The translations under genes were made by a program, and so were the position numbers. 64,000 nucleotides of DNA from Oasisia sp. SBJ-2009 (taxonomy: Eukaryota > Annelida > Polychaeta > Sabellida > Siboglinidae), in NCBI GenBank assembly GCA_964017155.1, contig OZ024867.1, positions 26,063,226 through 26,127,225 on the forward strand, given 5' to 3'. Positions 20,571-31,922 of this stretch are shown piece by piece (the stretch's first letter is position 1; every line of letters begins with the position of its first letter). Below the pieces are notes generated by a model. That model was not told the DNA's origin and did not search any database. It saw nothing but the letters and a program-made list of their open reading frames with translations.

Positions 20571-22456
20571 GTAGGATGGTGATAAACCTGTGTTGTCTTT
20601 CTCTCAGTGTGAGGTATGAGTGAGATAATGCAGCATTGTCTTCTCCCTGTAATAGTAAATACGAAAATAAGCAATACTTGCCAAATATGTCAAAGGTTCC
20701 TGTAGAACAGCCTTAGAAAGATGACTATGAATGGGAACTGTTAATTTTACTTGCATCTATGAATACATGTGAAATAAAATGTAAAATATTTATTAAAATA
20801 AAAAAATATATTATAGCCATGTATATAAGCCTTAATATATAAGTAAAGGGTTTGTTGCATGTGTCGTACCGCCACCTAGATTAATTATAATTCGACAACG
20901 GCAGAGTGAATTAAGGGGATCAACTTGGTGGATGACTTACGCTGTACTGGCGTAAGATAACTATGCACAAACACCTTATACATACATGTTAAGTTTTGGA
21001 AATGCCAATGTGGGAGATTTATACGTAAATCGGAGGGTCTCGGGGAAAACGGCATTTTATACGTAAATCGGAGGGTCTTGGAAAATTGGGCTATTATACG
21101 TAAATTAGGTTTTTAACCATAAATGCAAATAATATAATACAAAAAGGAATAAATTGCACTGATTAAGATATTTACATAGATTTTTTGTTATATGAATTAA
21201 CTTATTTTGGAGCAAAACCATTCTTGGAGCCATGAACAATAGATGTTTTATTATCACTAGTCATAATACCACAAATATAATAAATTCCCTGCTAATCTCA
21301 TTGGCATGTTTGTTGAACTTCTGATATGAATCATATGTTGCAAAAAAATCCCTTGGATGAAAAGCAGCAGCATCTACATGATATTTGATTACACAACTAA
21401 TATAATCTTTACATGTAAAACTTGAATAGGGAATTCATTATTTATGAGCTGGACTGAGCCATGGTGACATAGGCTCGACTGGAGCCATTTAAATAACTAT
21501 GCTTTCTCAACTGTTGAGAATGTTTTTCATTTACATGTCAAATGTACTCAAATAGTAAAGAGCTTAGCAAAAGTACATATATTTACAAACGTGCACATGT
21601 AGTATAGATGTATGGATGGCCATTATTCCATTAGATCTAAACGGATTGCACTTTGTACTACAAGACTGGAACGTACACAGCGGGCGATAATAGGGTATCA
21701 AAGCGGCTCGCGGTGATTCTACCAAGCTAATAAACAATGTCAGCGACAGGCAAAGTGTAGGGTTTGTACTTAGATATTTATTAGACAGTTTTTAATGTTC
21801 AGTCATCACAGTAAGACGGGATTTAAATAGTTCCAATTCAGGTCATTGTTCAAATCATTGTCTGCACCGGCGATGTCTGTGAGCATTAGCTCAGTCTCAG
21901 ACTCGATTGCAATTAGTTAACTGGCACTACATTGACATTGTGAGGTGACACAGAAAAGCATACACGACAATACCCAGCCAGAAATAAACCAATTATCCGC
22001 ACCCAGTTAGGTAACTTAGGTCAAATTTGTTTGTTTTTGGTGTTGGAGTCTCCCGCAATTTTTTTCACTTACATTTCAGTGAAATTGCGGGAGATTGGTT
22101 CTCCCGTGCGGGAGATCGGGAGATTTCCTGTAAATTGCGGGAGTCTCCCGCCGAATGCGGGAGACTTAACATGTCTGCCTTATATCAAACTAGCCAGGAG
22201 CAATCTTTATTTTATAATTGAAATAATAAATGTAATAAACCAACAGTAAAGTATAATTCAAATAAAAGCACAAATCACGCGCCACATGGCTACGCACAAA
22301 CTGTTTCCTTGAACCAGTGTGTCACAATCTCAGTCTCTCCAATCTCCTTGTGTCTTTCCCTCCCCTTGTATTTATACTTTTCCCCAATGGCGGGAAACCT
22401 TATGTCACGTGATCAGCTACACCCTCCATCTCCTCCCCATGGTGGCAGCCCTACCG
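20571..22456. other. Intron-like sequence with small repeats; no kinase catalytic exon found
   Basis: I searched this stretch by eye for the HRD and DFG exons of the kinase and found none. It holds a short repeat of TTATACGTAAATCGGAGGGTC at 21,018, 21,056 and (partial) 21,094, spaced 38 bp, and a GC-rich inverted repeat at 22,045-22,165 built on CTCCCGCAATT / AATTGCGGGAG. Confidence 0.5.
22045..22165. repeat. CTCCCGCAATT hairpin cluster
   Basis: CTCCCGCAATTTTTTTCACT is followed eight bases later by AGTGAAATTGCGGGAG, giving a near-perfect stem-loop. Further GCGGGAGAC and GTCTCCCGC copies follow within 80 bp. Probably the end of a small DNA transposon. Confidence 0.6.
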
Positions 22457-22991
22457 TACTAGTTACCCCAGTAGACGTAATGCCACAAACACATGTACAC
22501 TAGTTACCCCAGTAGACGTAATGCCACAAACACATGTACACTAGTTACCCCAGTAGACGTAATGCCACAAACACATGTACACTAGTTACCCCAGTAGACG
22601 TAATGCCACAAACACATGTACACTAGTTACCCCAGTAGACGTAATGCCACAAACACATGTAAACTAGTTACCCCAGTAGACGTAATGCCACAAACACATG
22701 TAAACTAGTTACCCCAGTAGACGTAATGCCACAAACACATGTACACTAGTTACCCCAGTAGACGTAATGCCACAAAGACATGTACACTAGTTACCCCAGT
22801 AGACGTAATGCCACAAACACATGTACACTAGTTACCCCAGTAGATGTAATGCCACAAACACATGTACACTAGTTACCCCAGTAGACGTAATGCCACAAAG
22901 ACATGTACACTAGTTACCCCAGTAGACGTAATGCCACAAACACATGTACACTAGTTATCCCAGTAGAAGTAATGCCACAAACACATTTACA
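22457..22991. repeat. 41-bp minisatellite, 13 copies
   Basis: The unit contains ACTAGTTACCCCAGTAGACG and TAATGCCACAAACACATGTA. Copies are almost identical (C/A, A/G and G/A single changes), so the array is young or homogenised. Confidence 0.97.
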
Positions 22992-23207
22992 CGCTAACAT
23001 GTGATTTATTTCCCACTATATGCCAGGAATAAGTTCAACCACAATTCATTTTGAAGCAAGTTCTAAAATAGTTCTGAGGGGCATGTCTCAAGACCCCCAT
23101 ACCATCGCATTTCCCACACAGCACTTGCTCAGTCCACCCTACCAATTCACCCATCATTTTACACAAACAGCCGTGGGAGAGTGACACACCTTCGCTATTT
23201 GTTACAG

Positions 23208-23580
23208 CGACCAAACAGTCGTCCCAGCTTCACTCAAATCCTTGAGATGCTGAACACAGGCCCGAGCAATAGTTTCTGCGATGCGTCGTACTACTTCAAC
23301 GAGTTGAACCAGAAACACACGGCGAGCGACGTTGACAACGACATGTTGCCCAACGACGCAAAATCACCGCTAACAACACCGTACTATGTCGACACGCTGC
23401 AGCACCACATTAGCATCACGCGTGTTGGCAGCACCAGTTCTCACCTGCTCTCGGAATAATTGGATTACCAGGACGAGAACATTGTGAGTGGCAGTATTGG
23501 GGGCAGCTCATTGGACCACAGTCATAGTCCTCTCCCTTGTTTACACAACAACCCCTGTGAGTGTGTTCCACTCACAAGCC
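23208..23580 (+). pseudogene. Insulin-receptor-like terminal exon (end of kinase and C-tail)
   Basis: The acceptor TTTGTTACAG is followed by RPNSRPSFTQILEMLNTGPS, the conserved RP.F.eIl..L end of tyrosine kinase domains, then CDASYYFNELNQKHT, which matches the family's PEVSFFHSEEN-like C-tail. TAA at 23,457 interrupts the frame, but the same frame continues with DYQDENIVSGSIGG and SSLDHSHSPLPC to about 23,580, where Harbinger sequence begins. Either the TAA is the natural end or, more likely, a nonsense mutation in a longer tail. With the two exons at 19.8 and 20.4 kb this defines a kinase locus that lacks its catalytic-loop exons. Confidence 0.75.
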
Positions 23581-24207
23581 TCTGGTGATGTGGCAAGGAC
23601 TAATGTGCACGTTCACCTAGTCGTCGATGACCATCTAAAGATAACCAGTGTTTTCACTGGTTATCCAGGATGCACGCACGATGCGTGTGTACTCAAAAAC
23701 AGTGCACTGTTTGATTAATGTGAATCGGGTCAGGTAACCTTGCTACCAGGTGGTTACGTAGTTGCTGACACTGCATACCCAGTGAAGATGTGGCTAATTT
23801 GTCCTTTCAAGGACAATGGACGTCTGACAACACGTCAACATCGGTTCAATCGAGTGCTGTCGTCACAAAGGCAATGAGTTGAGCGCGCCATTGGCCATCT
23901 GAAAGGACGTTTCCGTCGTCTAAGAGAAATCCCCATGCACACACCAAAGGACATATGCACATTAATTGTGGCTGCGTGCATTTTGTACAACCTTTGCATC
24001 AATGCAAATGACCATGTCGATGAGTACATTGTATGTGACGAAACCCCACATCCCAACAACTATCCCAATGTATTCGCCAATTGTCCAGATGGCACTCAGA
24101 TGAGGAATGCTATCATGAATGCACTGCCATTATGTCATGAAGAATTTCCCAAATCTTGTTATAAGTTTGGATATTGTGTTATTATTAATTATTTAACATT
24201 TCTATAA
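23581..24207 (+). pseudogene. PIF/Harbinger transposase (HARBI1-like), 5'-truncated
   Basis: One continuous frame with two nonsense codons (TAA at 23,716-23,718 and TGA near 23,876). It reads NVHVHLVVDDHLKITSVFTG, YPGCTHDACVLKNSALF (second catalytic Asp in THDA), GGYVVADTAYPVKMWLICPF, RFNRVLSSQR and VERAIGHLKGRFRRL (catalytic Glu), with the usual IVAACILYNLC end. This is the DDE_Tnp_4 / HARBI1 type. The first catalytic Asp (IDGTH region) is missing because the left part is replaced by the kinase tail. It pairs with the minus-strand Myb-like gene at 24,732-25,245, as expected for this superfamily. Confidence 0.88.
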
Positions 24208-24731
24208 CACAGTTTAACGATTAAATCATGTTGCAATGATAAATGTCTCCTTTATTTTCTGTAGTATCAGAACAAAACAATACAGACAAAGCAATAGTAA
24301 AACAACATAAATATTGCAATAGTTTTGTTACATTTTTTGAAACGTGTACATTTAATGGTTTAATTACGTAATACATTTTGTTCTTTATTGTCATACATAA
24401 TAATTATATATACGTGTCTTAATATTATATTACTTGCACACAGATATTAACGAAACCAAATGATGGAATAATTAATTAATTATTATCTAAACAACGTAAC
24501 ATTCATTTTAAGTTAAAATAAACGTATAAAATAATTACACAGACAAAGTTTATTCATTTACAAAAAAATATTTTTATAGCAATAATTTCATAAAACAAAT
24601 ATATAATGTTAAATAAAAACATATCCTGAATACGTTTTATGACCATTGTGCATAAATAAGCAGATTAATTCTTATAAATATTAATACCTGCAAAAATTAT
24701 AATAAAAAAAAATATTGACGAATGGATCACA

Positions 24732-25245
24732 TCACTTGTTTGACAAAATGTCTAGTAACCTATCTATCCTCTCCATTTTGTCATTATGCGTTTCCTTCAT
24801 AAGGTCAAGTTGCCTGTTTGATTGCTGGTTGATGCTGTCTAGTATTTGTGTTGTTGCATTATTTGAGCGTTTTACCTTTTTTGGACAAGGCTCACTGTCA
24901 GTGTCATTACTTGTACTGCACGAGGCCACCCCCAACTCCCTAGTGGCTTCAGGGCAGGTGCTGGCCTTTGTACCATAAATTTAACTGAATTCGGCAAAAA
25001 ATGTGCATGTCTTGGGACTAGCTCCCGTCTTACTGTTGTTGTCAGTAACTGCCAAGAAAGTTCTTTTCATGTTTTTCCATCGGTTCTGGACTTGTTGAAC
25101 AGTGCACCGCACACCACCTTCGTTCATCCTTTAGTGATCCCATTCCACAGAGTGGCATGCGCTTTGGAAGACTGGAACTCTCTAACCATGTCAGCTCTTA
25201 TTGACACTAGCATCTGTGTATCTGCATCACTCCAGATCTTAGTAT
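24732..25245 (-). pseudogene. Harbinger-associated Myb/SANT-like DNA-binding protein
   Basis: After an acceptor (TCTCTTGTAG) the minus frame reads KIWSDADTQMLVSIRADMV and TLWNGITKG. A frameshift near 25,130 leads to GGVRCTVQQVQNRWKNMKRT and a C-terminal part with CPKKVKRSNN and the helical INQQSNRQLDLMKE / KMERIDRLLDILSNK tail. W-S-D at the start and QNRWKNMKR mark the Myb_DNA-bind_4/5 type fold that accompanies Harbinger transposases and directs them to the ends and the nucleus. One frameshift and one stop (TAA near 24,978) show decay. It converges with the transposase at 24,207. Confidence 0.82.
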
Positions 25246-25735
25246 CTACAAGAGAAAAAATTGTGATATTACATTATATTGTTTATATGTAAATTTTATT
25301 AATATTTTCTCATAAATAGAATCCGCATTTCAATATGTATGTGCTTATTGTATCACATAGCATAACATAAAAGAGTCAGTGGTAGTAATAATGTGTGAAG
25401 GATACATCGCAATACACATGTACAAAAAGAAGTGCATGGGAAATTATAAGTAAGTGCATTAATGAAAATGTATTACATAGATAAATGTCTTTGCAGACAT
25501 TTTTTCATAAATAGCATAATCACTCATGAGAAAGTTTAACAGACATTCAACACACGTTGCACAATCATAGATTTAGATAGAAAAGGTTAAAGGGAATTTG
25601 TTGAAACCGCAAATGTGCACACCAGTAGTGTCACACATGCAAAAAGCATGACACCAGCAGGAATTGAACCTGCTACACACTACATATTGAAACTTTGTGC
25701 ACCTAAAAGGAGAAGTGTAAAGGATAAGGTAATTA
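25246..25735. other. Non-coding; possible Pol III B-box on the minus strand
   Basis: The minus strand has GCAGGTTCAATTCCTGC near 25,654-25,670, a 5-bp stem with a 7-base loop that matches a tRNA T-arm and B-box. No complementary acceptor stem or D-arm was found upstream, so it may be a tRNA-derived SINE fragment or chance. Confidence 0.3.
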
Positions 25736-25740
25736 AACAG

Positions 25741-26932
25741 CGACGACCCTAAGTGTGTAGTGTCAGCTTGTCGATCGACATTTGACGTTGTTCCTGACAT
25801 CCCTGCCTTCACGCCTTCGGCACCGTGTGCATCTCCATCGGTGACGATGTATCGCAGTCCGACATCTTGTGCCGCAAACTGTCGCCCTATCTCAGCCCCT
25901 GCTGTATACTCGGAGAGAGGCTCACTGGCTGGCAGCGTTGCCGTACAGTTTGCATGGCCTGGACATGTCACATTCACTCCTCGCCTCCTCAGTGAAGCAC
26001 CCAGTGTGCATAGCTTGTTCTGGATGCTTATCCCAACTATCTCATTCTGTGCTGTCTGCTTCTCGACAGCAACAGTGATCGCCTGGCTGGCATTCTGTCC
26101 TGCGTGATATGCTCCAGTGATGCACGTGGTGTAATAGCGACTATCAATCGCGATATTTATCGGCGCATTCTCGGGTAGACCACGCAGCCGATTTATTTGC
26201 TTCACGTCTTCGCGTTTCTTTGCCAGGTCTGCCAATGTCATCGTCGACGTTGTGTCACCAACCTTGTTGGCAGTTTTTTGCATGGCGCTGATGCATGGTG
26301 ATGGCACATTCATACTAGCAAAAATTACTCGGCTCTTTACTATGCCTGTTGTACTCTCCTGTAATCCGACTTGCAGTCCAATGTTAGGCGCCGCTGGCTT
26401 ACGGCCTCGCCTTCCTGTCTCCACTTCACGGTACAGTTTATACATCCTTGATGTGTATCCACATTTCTTACATTGTAGACAAACAACACTGCCAACACAA
26501 TCCTACTTTGATTTCTCTGGCAACAGTGAAGCTAGGATTGCCACACTCGCCTTCCGTCAGTGAATGCTCCTCGATGCACTCGTTGTACATCGTTTCCATC
26601 CGGCCTTTGTCGTACAGCCGCATTTCCTCACGTGTATCTTCTCCTCCTCCTTGTAGATACACCGATGTCAAGTCGTCATTGTCGTGATCATCGCGGCGTG
26701 GCCGCAGGATCTTCGCCTCGCCAGAGTGCCCTTCTGCATCTGGCACCTCGATGAGGCCAGCTGGCGTCACTTTTGTGACGCGCGTAAACTCAGCTTGGGT
26801 AAGTCTGGGCATCCATCGGGCTAAACTTTCTCCATCTCCAGTCTGCTCTTCAATGCTGTCCTCTTTCTTGGACGCGTATGCAGGATGACCCTTCCTAAAA
26901 CCAGAGGCCCGTTCACTCTTTCGCGGAGACAT
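25741..26932 (-). pseudogene. Kolobok/Mutator-like transposase, unit 1, truncated
   Basis: Starts at the same ATG context as the other copies (MSPRKSERASG, 26,932) and includes the Cys-rich patch, the IAIDSRYY Asp and the VTDGDAHG Asp. A 4-bp insertion near 26,470 (GACAAACAACACTG against GACAACACTG) breaks the frame between CWQCC and CKKCGY. The copy ends abruptly after HLGSSLF at about 25,741, where unrelated AT-rich sequence begins, so the third catalytic region is missing. Confidence 0.88.
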
Positions 26933-27015
26933 GATGACAATTGAAATACACACACACAAAATTCCAAATGTGACACACCAGAGTAATCCAACCTAGTGAC
27001 CAGCTGACACTAAGC

Positions 27016-27240
27016 TCACATGGCTGCTGCAACTTTAGTGGGGTGGGGTACATAATTTCCTCCAATCAAGCGATTGTTTACACCAGTAGTCCCATGTACA
27101 ATTGATTTGTGATTTACAACCCTCCCTGGATGTGATATGTCAAATATTTTGTTTCTACCAGGTGGCATCAAAGCTGGAACAGCCCACTTGTGCATCAGGC
27201 CTGCATTCTGCCCGCATGTCGTTGACATGTACCTGTGCAC
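27016..27240 (-). other. Unit 1 transposase upstream region with conserved small ORF
   Basis: A 74-codon minus-strand frame (GLMHKWAVPALMPPGRNK, IVHGTTGVNNRLIGG) lies just upstream of the transposase and recurs at 31,139-31,363 and 34,843-35,109 with few changes. An AG acceptor-like GTGCACAG precedes it. It could be a 5' exon, an upstream ORF or simply leader sequence conserved because the copies are young. Confidence 0.35.
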
Positions 27241-27903
27241 GACAGGAAACGAGGCTGCTGTGTGAGTGTTTGATGTGGCTTTTTTTCATACCCCATATCA
27301 GCACTAATACACATGTGTCTTTGGAGCTGGCTATAATTCGTGAAGTTTACACCCTTTTTGTTAACACATGGGATCTTTTAAAAGGCAAATGTTCAATATT
27401 TTTGGCAGAAAAACAAGCATAATGCAGAATATTAAAAAAAAATACCAACATTGCACAATAGTGATTAAATTCAGTGTCTTCAAGGTCGTCTTAGTGTAAC
27501 CAATGTGACACTGGGGTCAGAATTCATATAATATCAACTACTATAATTAATGTATATACATCATTCATGACACAGTAGATATTTCTCCACAACGGACGGG
27601 TGTGACCTTCAAAGACATGTCAGTTAATGTGTGCGGCTATACGGAAAAAATCCTTAGATGAATTTCTTTAATATATGCATTGCTTCAATGTAATATATTT
27701 TTCGTGAAGATTTGCTCTATTCGGGCAATCTATCTGGGGACATACCACCAAATGGAGTCCTACGCCATTACCCATAGCAGTCCTGCTTAAAAGAACTGCA
27801 TTGTGCAGTTTTTGTAAATTCCTGGAAGCAATGAATGTAGGACTGGTTGAGTAGAAATAATTTTTTTGTGCAGCATGGCATCAGAGCTGTGAAATAATGA
27901 CAT

Positions 27904-28095
27904 ATGTCAGACAGTGACCACGCGCGTATGTATACAGTTGTAGTTCGGCCTACAGGTGTCAACATGGGCAATCGCCGGCTGATTGGAGCAGAAATGGAGG
28001 GGTGTCAGGTTAGAGATTGGATTGTAGGAGAAAAAGATGTCATTTTCACGAATTTTATATATGATATGTGTGAATGGAGGCTACTTAGTGTGTGA
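27904..28095 (+). pseudogene. Small ORF near the right end of unit 1
   Basis: Reads MSDSDHARMYTVVVRP and NMGNRRLIGAEMEGCQVRDW, then is cut short relative to the unit 3 copy by a 2-bp deletion (AAAAGATGTC against AAAAGATATGTC). Absent from unit 2, which lacks this end. Function not recognised. Confidence 0.35.
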
Positions 28096-28238
28096 ACTTT
28101 TCAATAACATTGATATAAAAGCCTGGCGGGAAATCAAAGAAACGTTTCAGTGGCCGCCTATGGTAAATTAATGGTGGTATCTACCCTAATTGAATTTGGA
28201 CTGGTCTGTTTCCGTGACAACATTGAGCAACAGACAAC

Positions 28239-28637
28239 ATGGACGACGCGTTTGTACTCCATTACAAGGGAAAATTGAGGGAGAAAACAGTTGTGGCAGC
28301 AAATGGAGAGTGTTTGTTGTGGACTGGAAGTAGATGTTGTGTACGTGGAGGGGTGGTTGGGAATTATGGGGTGATTTACGTTAAATGTCGGCAACTTCGT
28401 GGTGGTGGTTTGCGCTGGAAACTGATGAGAGTTCATCGTTTAGCATACATGTTGCACCACAAGGAATGGGAACTTCCGCCAGATATGCACTGTAGCCACT
28501 TGTGTCACAATTCTCTATGTATAAATGTCAATCATTTAATACTCGAGACTCCATTTGTGAATGGTAACAGGAGGCAGTGTGCCAGAGAAAACATATGCTT
28601 AGGCCATGATCAAGCCCCACCATGCATTTTTTTTTAA
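28239..28637 (+). CDS. I-PpoI-like His-Me finger (HNH-type) endonuclease, unit 2
   Basis: 132 codons from an ATG close behind the unit's left end. The sequence has ECLLWTG (residues 24-30), a short linker, RVHRLAYML (64-72), CSHLCHNSLCINVNHL (85-100) and FVNGNRRQC (106-114), with a CxxHxxxxxC tail. This is the zinc-binding-loop layout of His-Me finger homing endonucleases such as I-PpoI. His87 is placed as the general base and Asn108 or Asn110 as the metal ligand. Cys89, Cys94, His99 and Cys114, Cys120, His123, Cys129 are placed as the zinc ligands. The length is close to the compact family size. It is convergent with the transposase, 291 bp from that gene's stop. A second, near-identical copy lies at 31,923. 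Catalytic roles are inferred from the family. Confidence 0.82.
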   Translation: MDDAFVLHYKGKLREKTVVAANGECLLWTGSRCCVRGGVVGNYGVIYVKCRQLRGGGLRWKLMRVHRLAYMLHHKEWELPPDMHCSHLCHNSLCINVNHLILETPFVNGNRRQCARENICLGHDQAPPCIFF

Positions 28638-28928
28638 ATACATATACCTTTTAAGAATACGAGGTAATTAAATTAATTGCAGTTAGCATGTACTTACCAT
28701 TGCATAAGTCGTTCATCAGTCTCCATTTCTTTTGATCAGATATGTCTGTCTGTGCGTCCTTTTGTTGGCCCATACAGCATTGTGTTTGCAGGTTGTGTCG
28801 GACAGTGTAGTCTTTCTTCTGTTGATCCGGGTCTGGCTTATTGTGTATTGTCTAATTGTCTGTGTACCCTCTGTGTATTCTCTATTGTAAGTAAATCACT
28901 GGGGTGTGACAACTCAGAGTTCTACTAA

Positions 28929-31055
28929 TTATGTGTGAGCTGGATAGGTGTGGTCGTCAACAGATCTGTCACGAAGACAGTAGGGGTGTTCTATCACAGT
29001 GCTCTTATTCAACTTGACCTTGGTTTTTTTCACATTGACCTTGCTCTTGTTTGTTGTTGTCATTTCTTGGTCCAGTTGGCCCTTGCGATAGACTGCCTTC
29101 TGTGCAGCCACTCTCGTCTGAGCTGAGGCCTCCCTCTGTCGCTTTGCTGCGCGAACGGCATCAAACCGTTTCCTCTTGTTTACTAACAAACGTCTCCTCA
29201 CTGCGCGTCGGTGCATGTACATTGTGTGATACAATGCCTCGCGTTGTATTTGCGCAGCAACCCGTGCTACCCTGCCACCTCTAGTTATGGGTGCCCTGTT
29301 ATTTTCCAGCTTCCTCAGTAGTGAGGCTCCAGTGCCATAATTCAGCCTATCTATGGCTGCACACGCCCTGCCCGTGACATTGCGTGAGAAGTTCACATTC
29401 TTGGGAAGCGATGCCGATAGCGATCGGTTCAAGCCTTCATTTCAGTTCGTGTTCATGCATAACTTCGTCATCTCCAGAGCGCGAACACCGAGTCTGATGT
29501 TAATCAGATTTCGTAGAGTCGCTCTGTCTGTGTCCGTCATGTTCAGATGTGATATACGCCCTGAGTGTAAGTGCACTGATTTCTTCCACCAGTTCTTGCG
29601 TTTGCCACCAGCGCAGACAACAGAGTAGTACCGGCACTTCTCACACTCCCCACTGTAGCAGTCTAGTGTCGTCTCAATGACGCGAGGCATCAGTGAGGCC
29701 ACCTTTTTGGTGTCACCAGCATATAGGTCATTCATCACACTGTGTATTTGATGGCACCTGGTCTTCACGTCAAGTGAAAACATTTTTTTCTGCTCTTTTC
29801 GTATTACTGCTGTCGTCCCCGGAAACATGCGCTCACTAAACTGCGCCTTGATCATTTTCCTAAACAGCGACGACCCTAAGTGTGTAGTGTCAGCTTGTCG
29901 CTCGACATTTGACGTTGTTCCTGACATCCCTGCCTTCACGCCTTCGGCACCGTGTGCATCTCCATCGGTGACGATGTATCGCAGTCCGACATCTTGTGCC
30001 GCAAACTGTCGCCCTATCTCAGCCCCTGCTGTATACTCGGAGAGAGGCTCACTGGCTGGCAGCGTTGCCGTACAGTTTGCATGGCCTGGACATGTCACAT
30101 TCACTCCTCGCCTCCTCAGTGAAGCACCCAGTGTGCATAGCTTGTTCTGGATGCTTATCCCAACTATCTCATTCTGTGCTGTCTGCTTCTCGACAGCAAC
30201 AGTGATCGCCTGGCTGGCATTCTGTCCTGCGTGATACGCTCCAGTGATGCACGTGGTGTAATAGCGACTATCAATCGCGATATTTATCGGCGCATTCTCG
30301 GGTAGACCACGCAGCCGATTTATTTGCTTCACGTCTTCGCGTTTCTTTGCCAGGTCTGCCAATGTCATCGTCGACGTTGTGTCACCAACCTTGTTGGCAG
30401 TTTTTTGCATGGCGCTGATGCATGGTGATGGCACATTCATACTAGCAAAAATTACTCGGCTCTTTACTATGCCTGTTGTACTCTCCTGTAATCCGACTTG
30501 CAGTCCAATGTTAGGCGCCGCTGGCTTACGGCCTCGCCTTCCTGTCTCCACTTCACGGTACAGTTTATACATCCTTGATGTGTATCCACATTTCTTACAT
30601 CGTAGACAACACTGCCAACACAATCCTACTTTGATTTCTCTGGCAACAGTGAAGCTAGGATTGCCACACTCGCCTTCCGTCAGTGAATGCTCCTCGATGC
30701 ACTCGTTGTACATCGTTTCCATCCGGCCTTTGTCGTACAGCCGCATTTCCTCACGTGTATCTTCTCCTCCTCCTTGTAGATACACTGATGTCAAGTCGTC
30801 ATTGTCGTGATCATCGCGGCGTGGCCGCAGGATCTTCGCCTCGCCAGAGTGCCCTTCTGCATCTGGCACCTCGATGAGGCCAGCTGGCGTCACTTTTGTG
30901 ACGCGCGTAAACTCAGCTTGGGTAAGTCTGGGCATCCATCGGGCTAAACTTTCTCCATCTCCAGTCTGCTCTTCAATGCTGTCCTCTTTCTTGGACGCGT
31001 ATGCAGGATGACCCTTCCTAAAACCAGAGGCCCGTTCACTCTTTCGCGGAGACAT
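28929..31055 (-). pseudogene. Kolobok/Mutator-like DDE transposase, unit 2 (in-frame TGA)
   Basis: The longest copy. Numbering counts from nine codons upstream of the likely start (MSPRKSERASG, ATG at 31,055). A basic N-terminus with RKGHPAYASKKED is followed by a Cys cluster CWQCCLRCKKCGY (155-167), GRRGRKPAAPNIGLQVGL, INIAIDSRYYTTC (Asp271), IVGISIQNKLC and a C...C.GH.NC patch, then YIVTDGDAHGAEGV (Asp373/375). CYSGECEKCRYYS follows. An in-frame TGA lies at 29,442-29,444, and the same frame then continues NEGLNRSLSASLPKNVNFSR and GRACAAIDRLNYGTGASLL, ending in a Lys/Arg-rich tail. The NEGLNR...PKN block is where this superfamily has its catalytic Glu. Total about 717 codons. Cut-and-paste transposition is the expected role; the TGA would remove the third catalytic residue. 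Confidence 0.85.
29442..29444 (-). other. In-frame TGA, two codons before the putative catalytic Glu
   Basis: Codons read Asn (AAC), TGA, Asn, Glu, Gly, Leu, Asn, Arg. Flanking frames on both sides keep family similarity, and the same TGA occurs in unit 3 at about 33,126-33,128. A CGA to TGA transition is the simplest origin. Confidence 0.9.
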
Positions 31056-31138
31056 GATGACAATTGAAATACACACACACAAAATTCCAAATGTGACACA
31101 ACAGAGTAATCCAACCTAGTGACCAGCTGACACTAAGC

Positions 31139-31363
31139 TCACATGGCTGCTGCAACTTTAGTGGGGTGGGGTACATAATTTCCTCCAATCAAGCGATTGT
31201 TTACACCAGTAGTCCCATGTACATTTGATTTGTGATTTACAACCCTCCCTGGATGTGATATGTCAAATATTTTGTTTCTACCAGGTGGCATCAAAGCTGG
31301 AACAGCCCACTTGTGCATCAGGCCTGCATTCTGCCTGCATGTCGTTGACATGTACCTGTGCAC
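31139..31363 (-). other. Unit 2 transposase upstream region with conserved small ORF
   Basis: The copy of the 74-codon frame at 27,016-27,240, with two amino-acid changes (one Gly to Arg in TCGQNAG and one Ile to Asn). Same uncertainties apply. Confidence 0.35.
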
Positions 31364-31922
31364 GACAGGAAACGAGGCTGATGTGTGAGTGTTTGATGTG
31401 GCTTTTTTTCAAACCCCATATCAGCACTAATACACATGTGTCTTTGGAGCTGGCTATAATTCGTGAAGTTTACACCCTTTTTTTAACACATGGGATCTTT
31501 TAAAAGGCAAATGTTCAATATTTTTGGCAAAAAAACAAGCATAATGCAGAATATTAAAAAAAATACCAACATTGCACTATAGTGATTAAATTCAGTGTCT
31601 TCAAGGTCGTCTTAGTGTAACCAATGTGACACTGAGGTCAGAATTCATATAATATCAACTACTATAATTAATGTATTGTCCCACTTCTCGTATATATACA
31701 TCATTCATGACACAGTAGATATTTCTCCACAACGGACGGGTGTGACCTTCAAAGACATGTCAGTTAATGTGTGCGGCTATACGGAAAAAATCCTTAGATG
31801 AATTTCTTTAATATATGCATTGCTTCAATGTAATATATTTTTCGTGAAGATTTGCTCTATTCGAGAAATCTAATTGAATTTGGACTGGTCTGTTTCCGTG
31901 ACAACATTGAGCAACAGCCAAC

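Noticed and set aside
22457..22991. CRISPR-like array
   Set aside because: Units are contiguous with no unique spacers and the DNA is animal; it is a minisatellite.
25640..25700. tRNA gene on the minus strand
   Set aside because: Good T-arm only; no pairing acceptor stem, D-arm or anticodon arm.
29051..29628. Plus-strand ORFs opposite the transposase C-terminus
   Set aside because: Antisense shadows of the basic tail and NEGLNR region.
29827..30234. Plus-strand 135-codon ORF (and copies at 25,760 and 33,512)
   Set aside because: Exactly antisense to the transposase catalytic region; a shadow frame.
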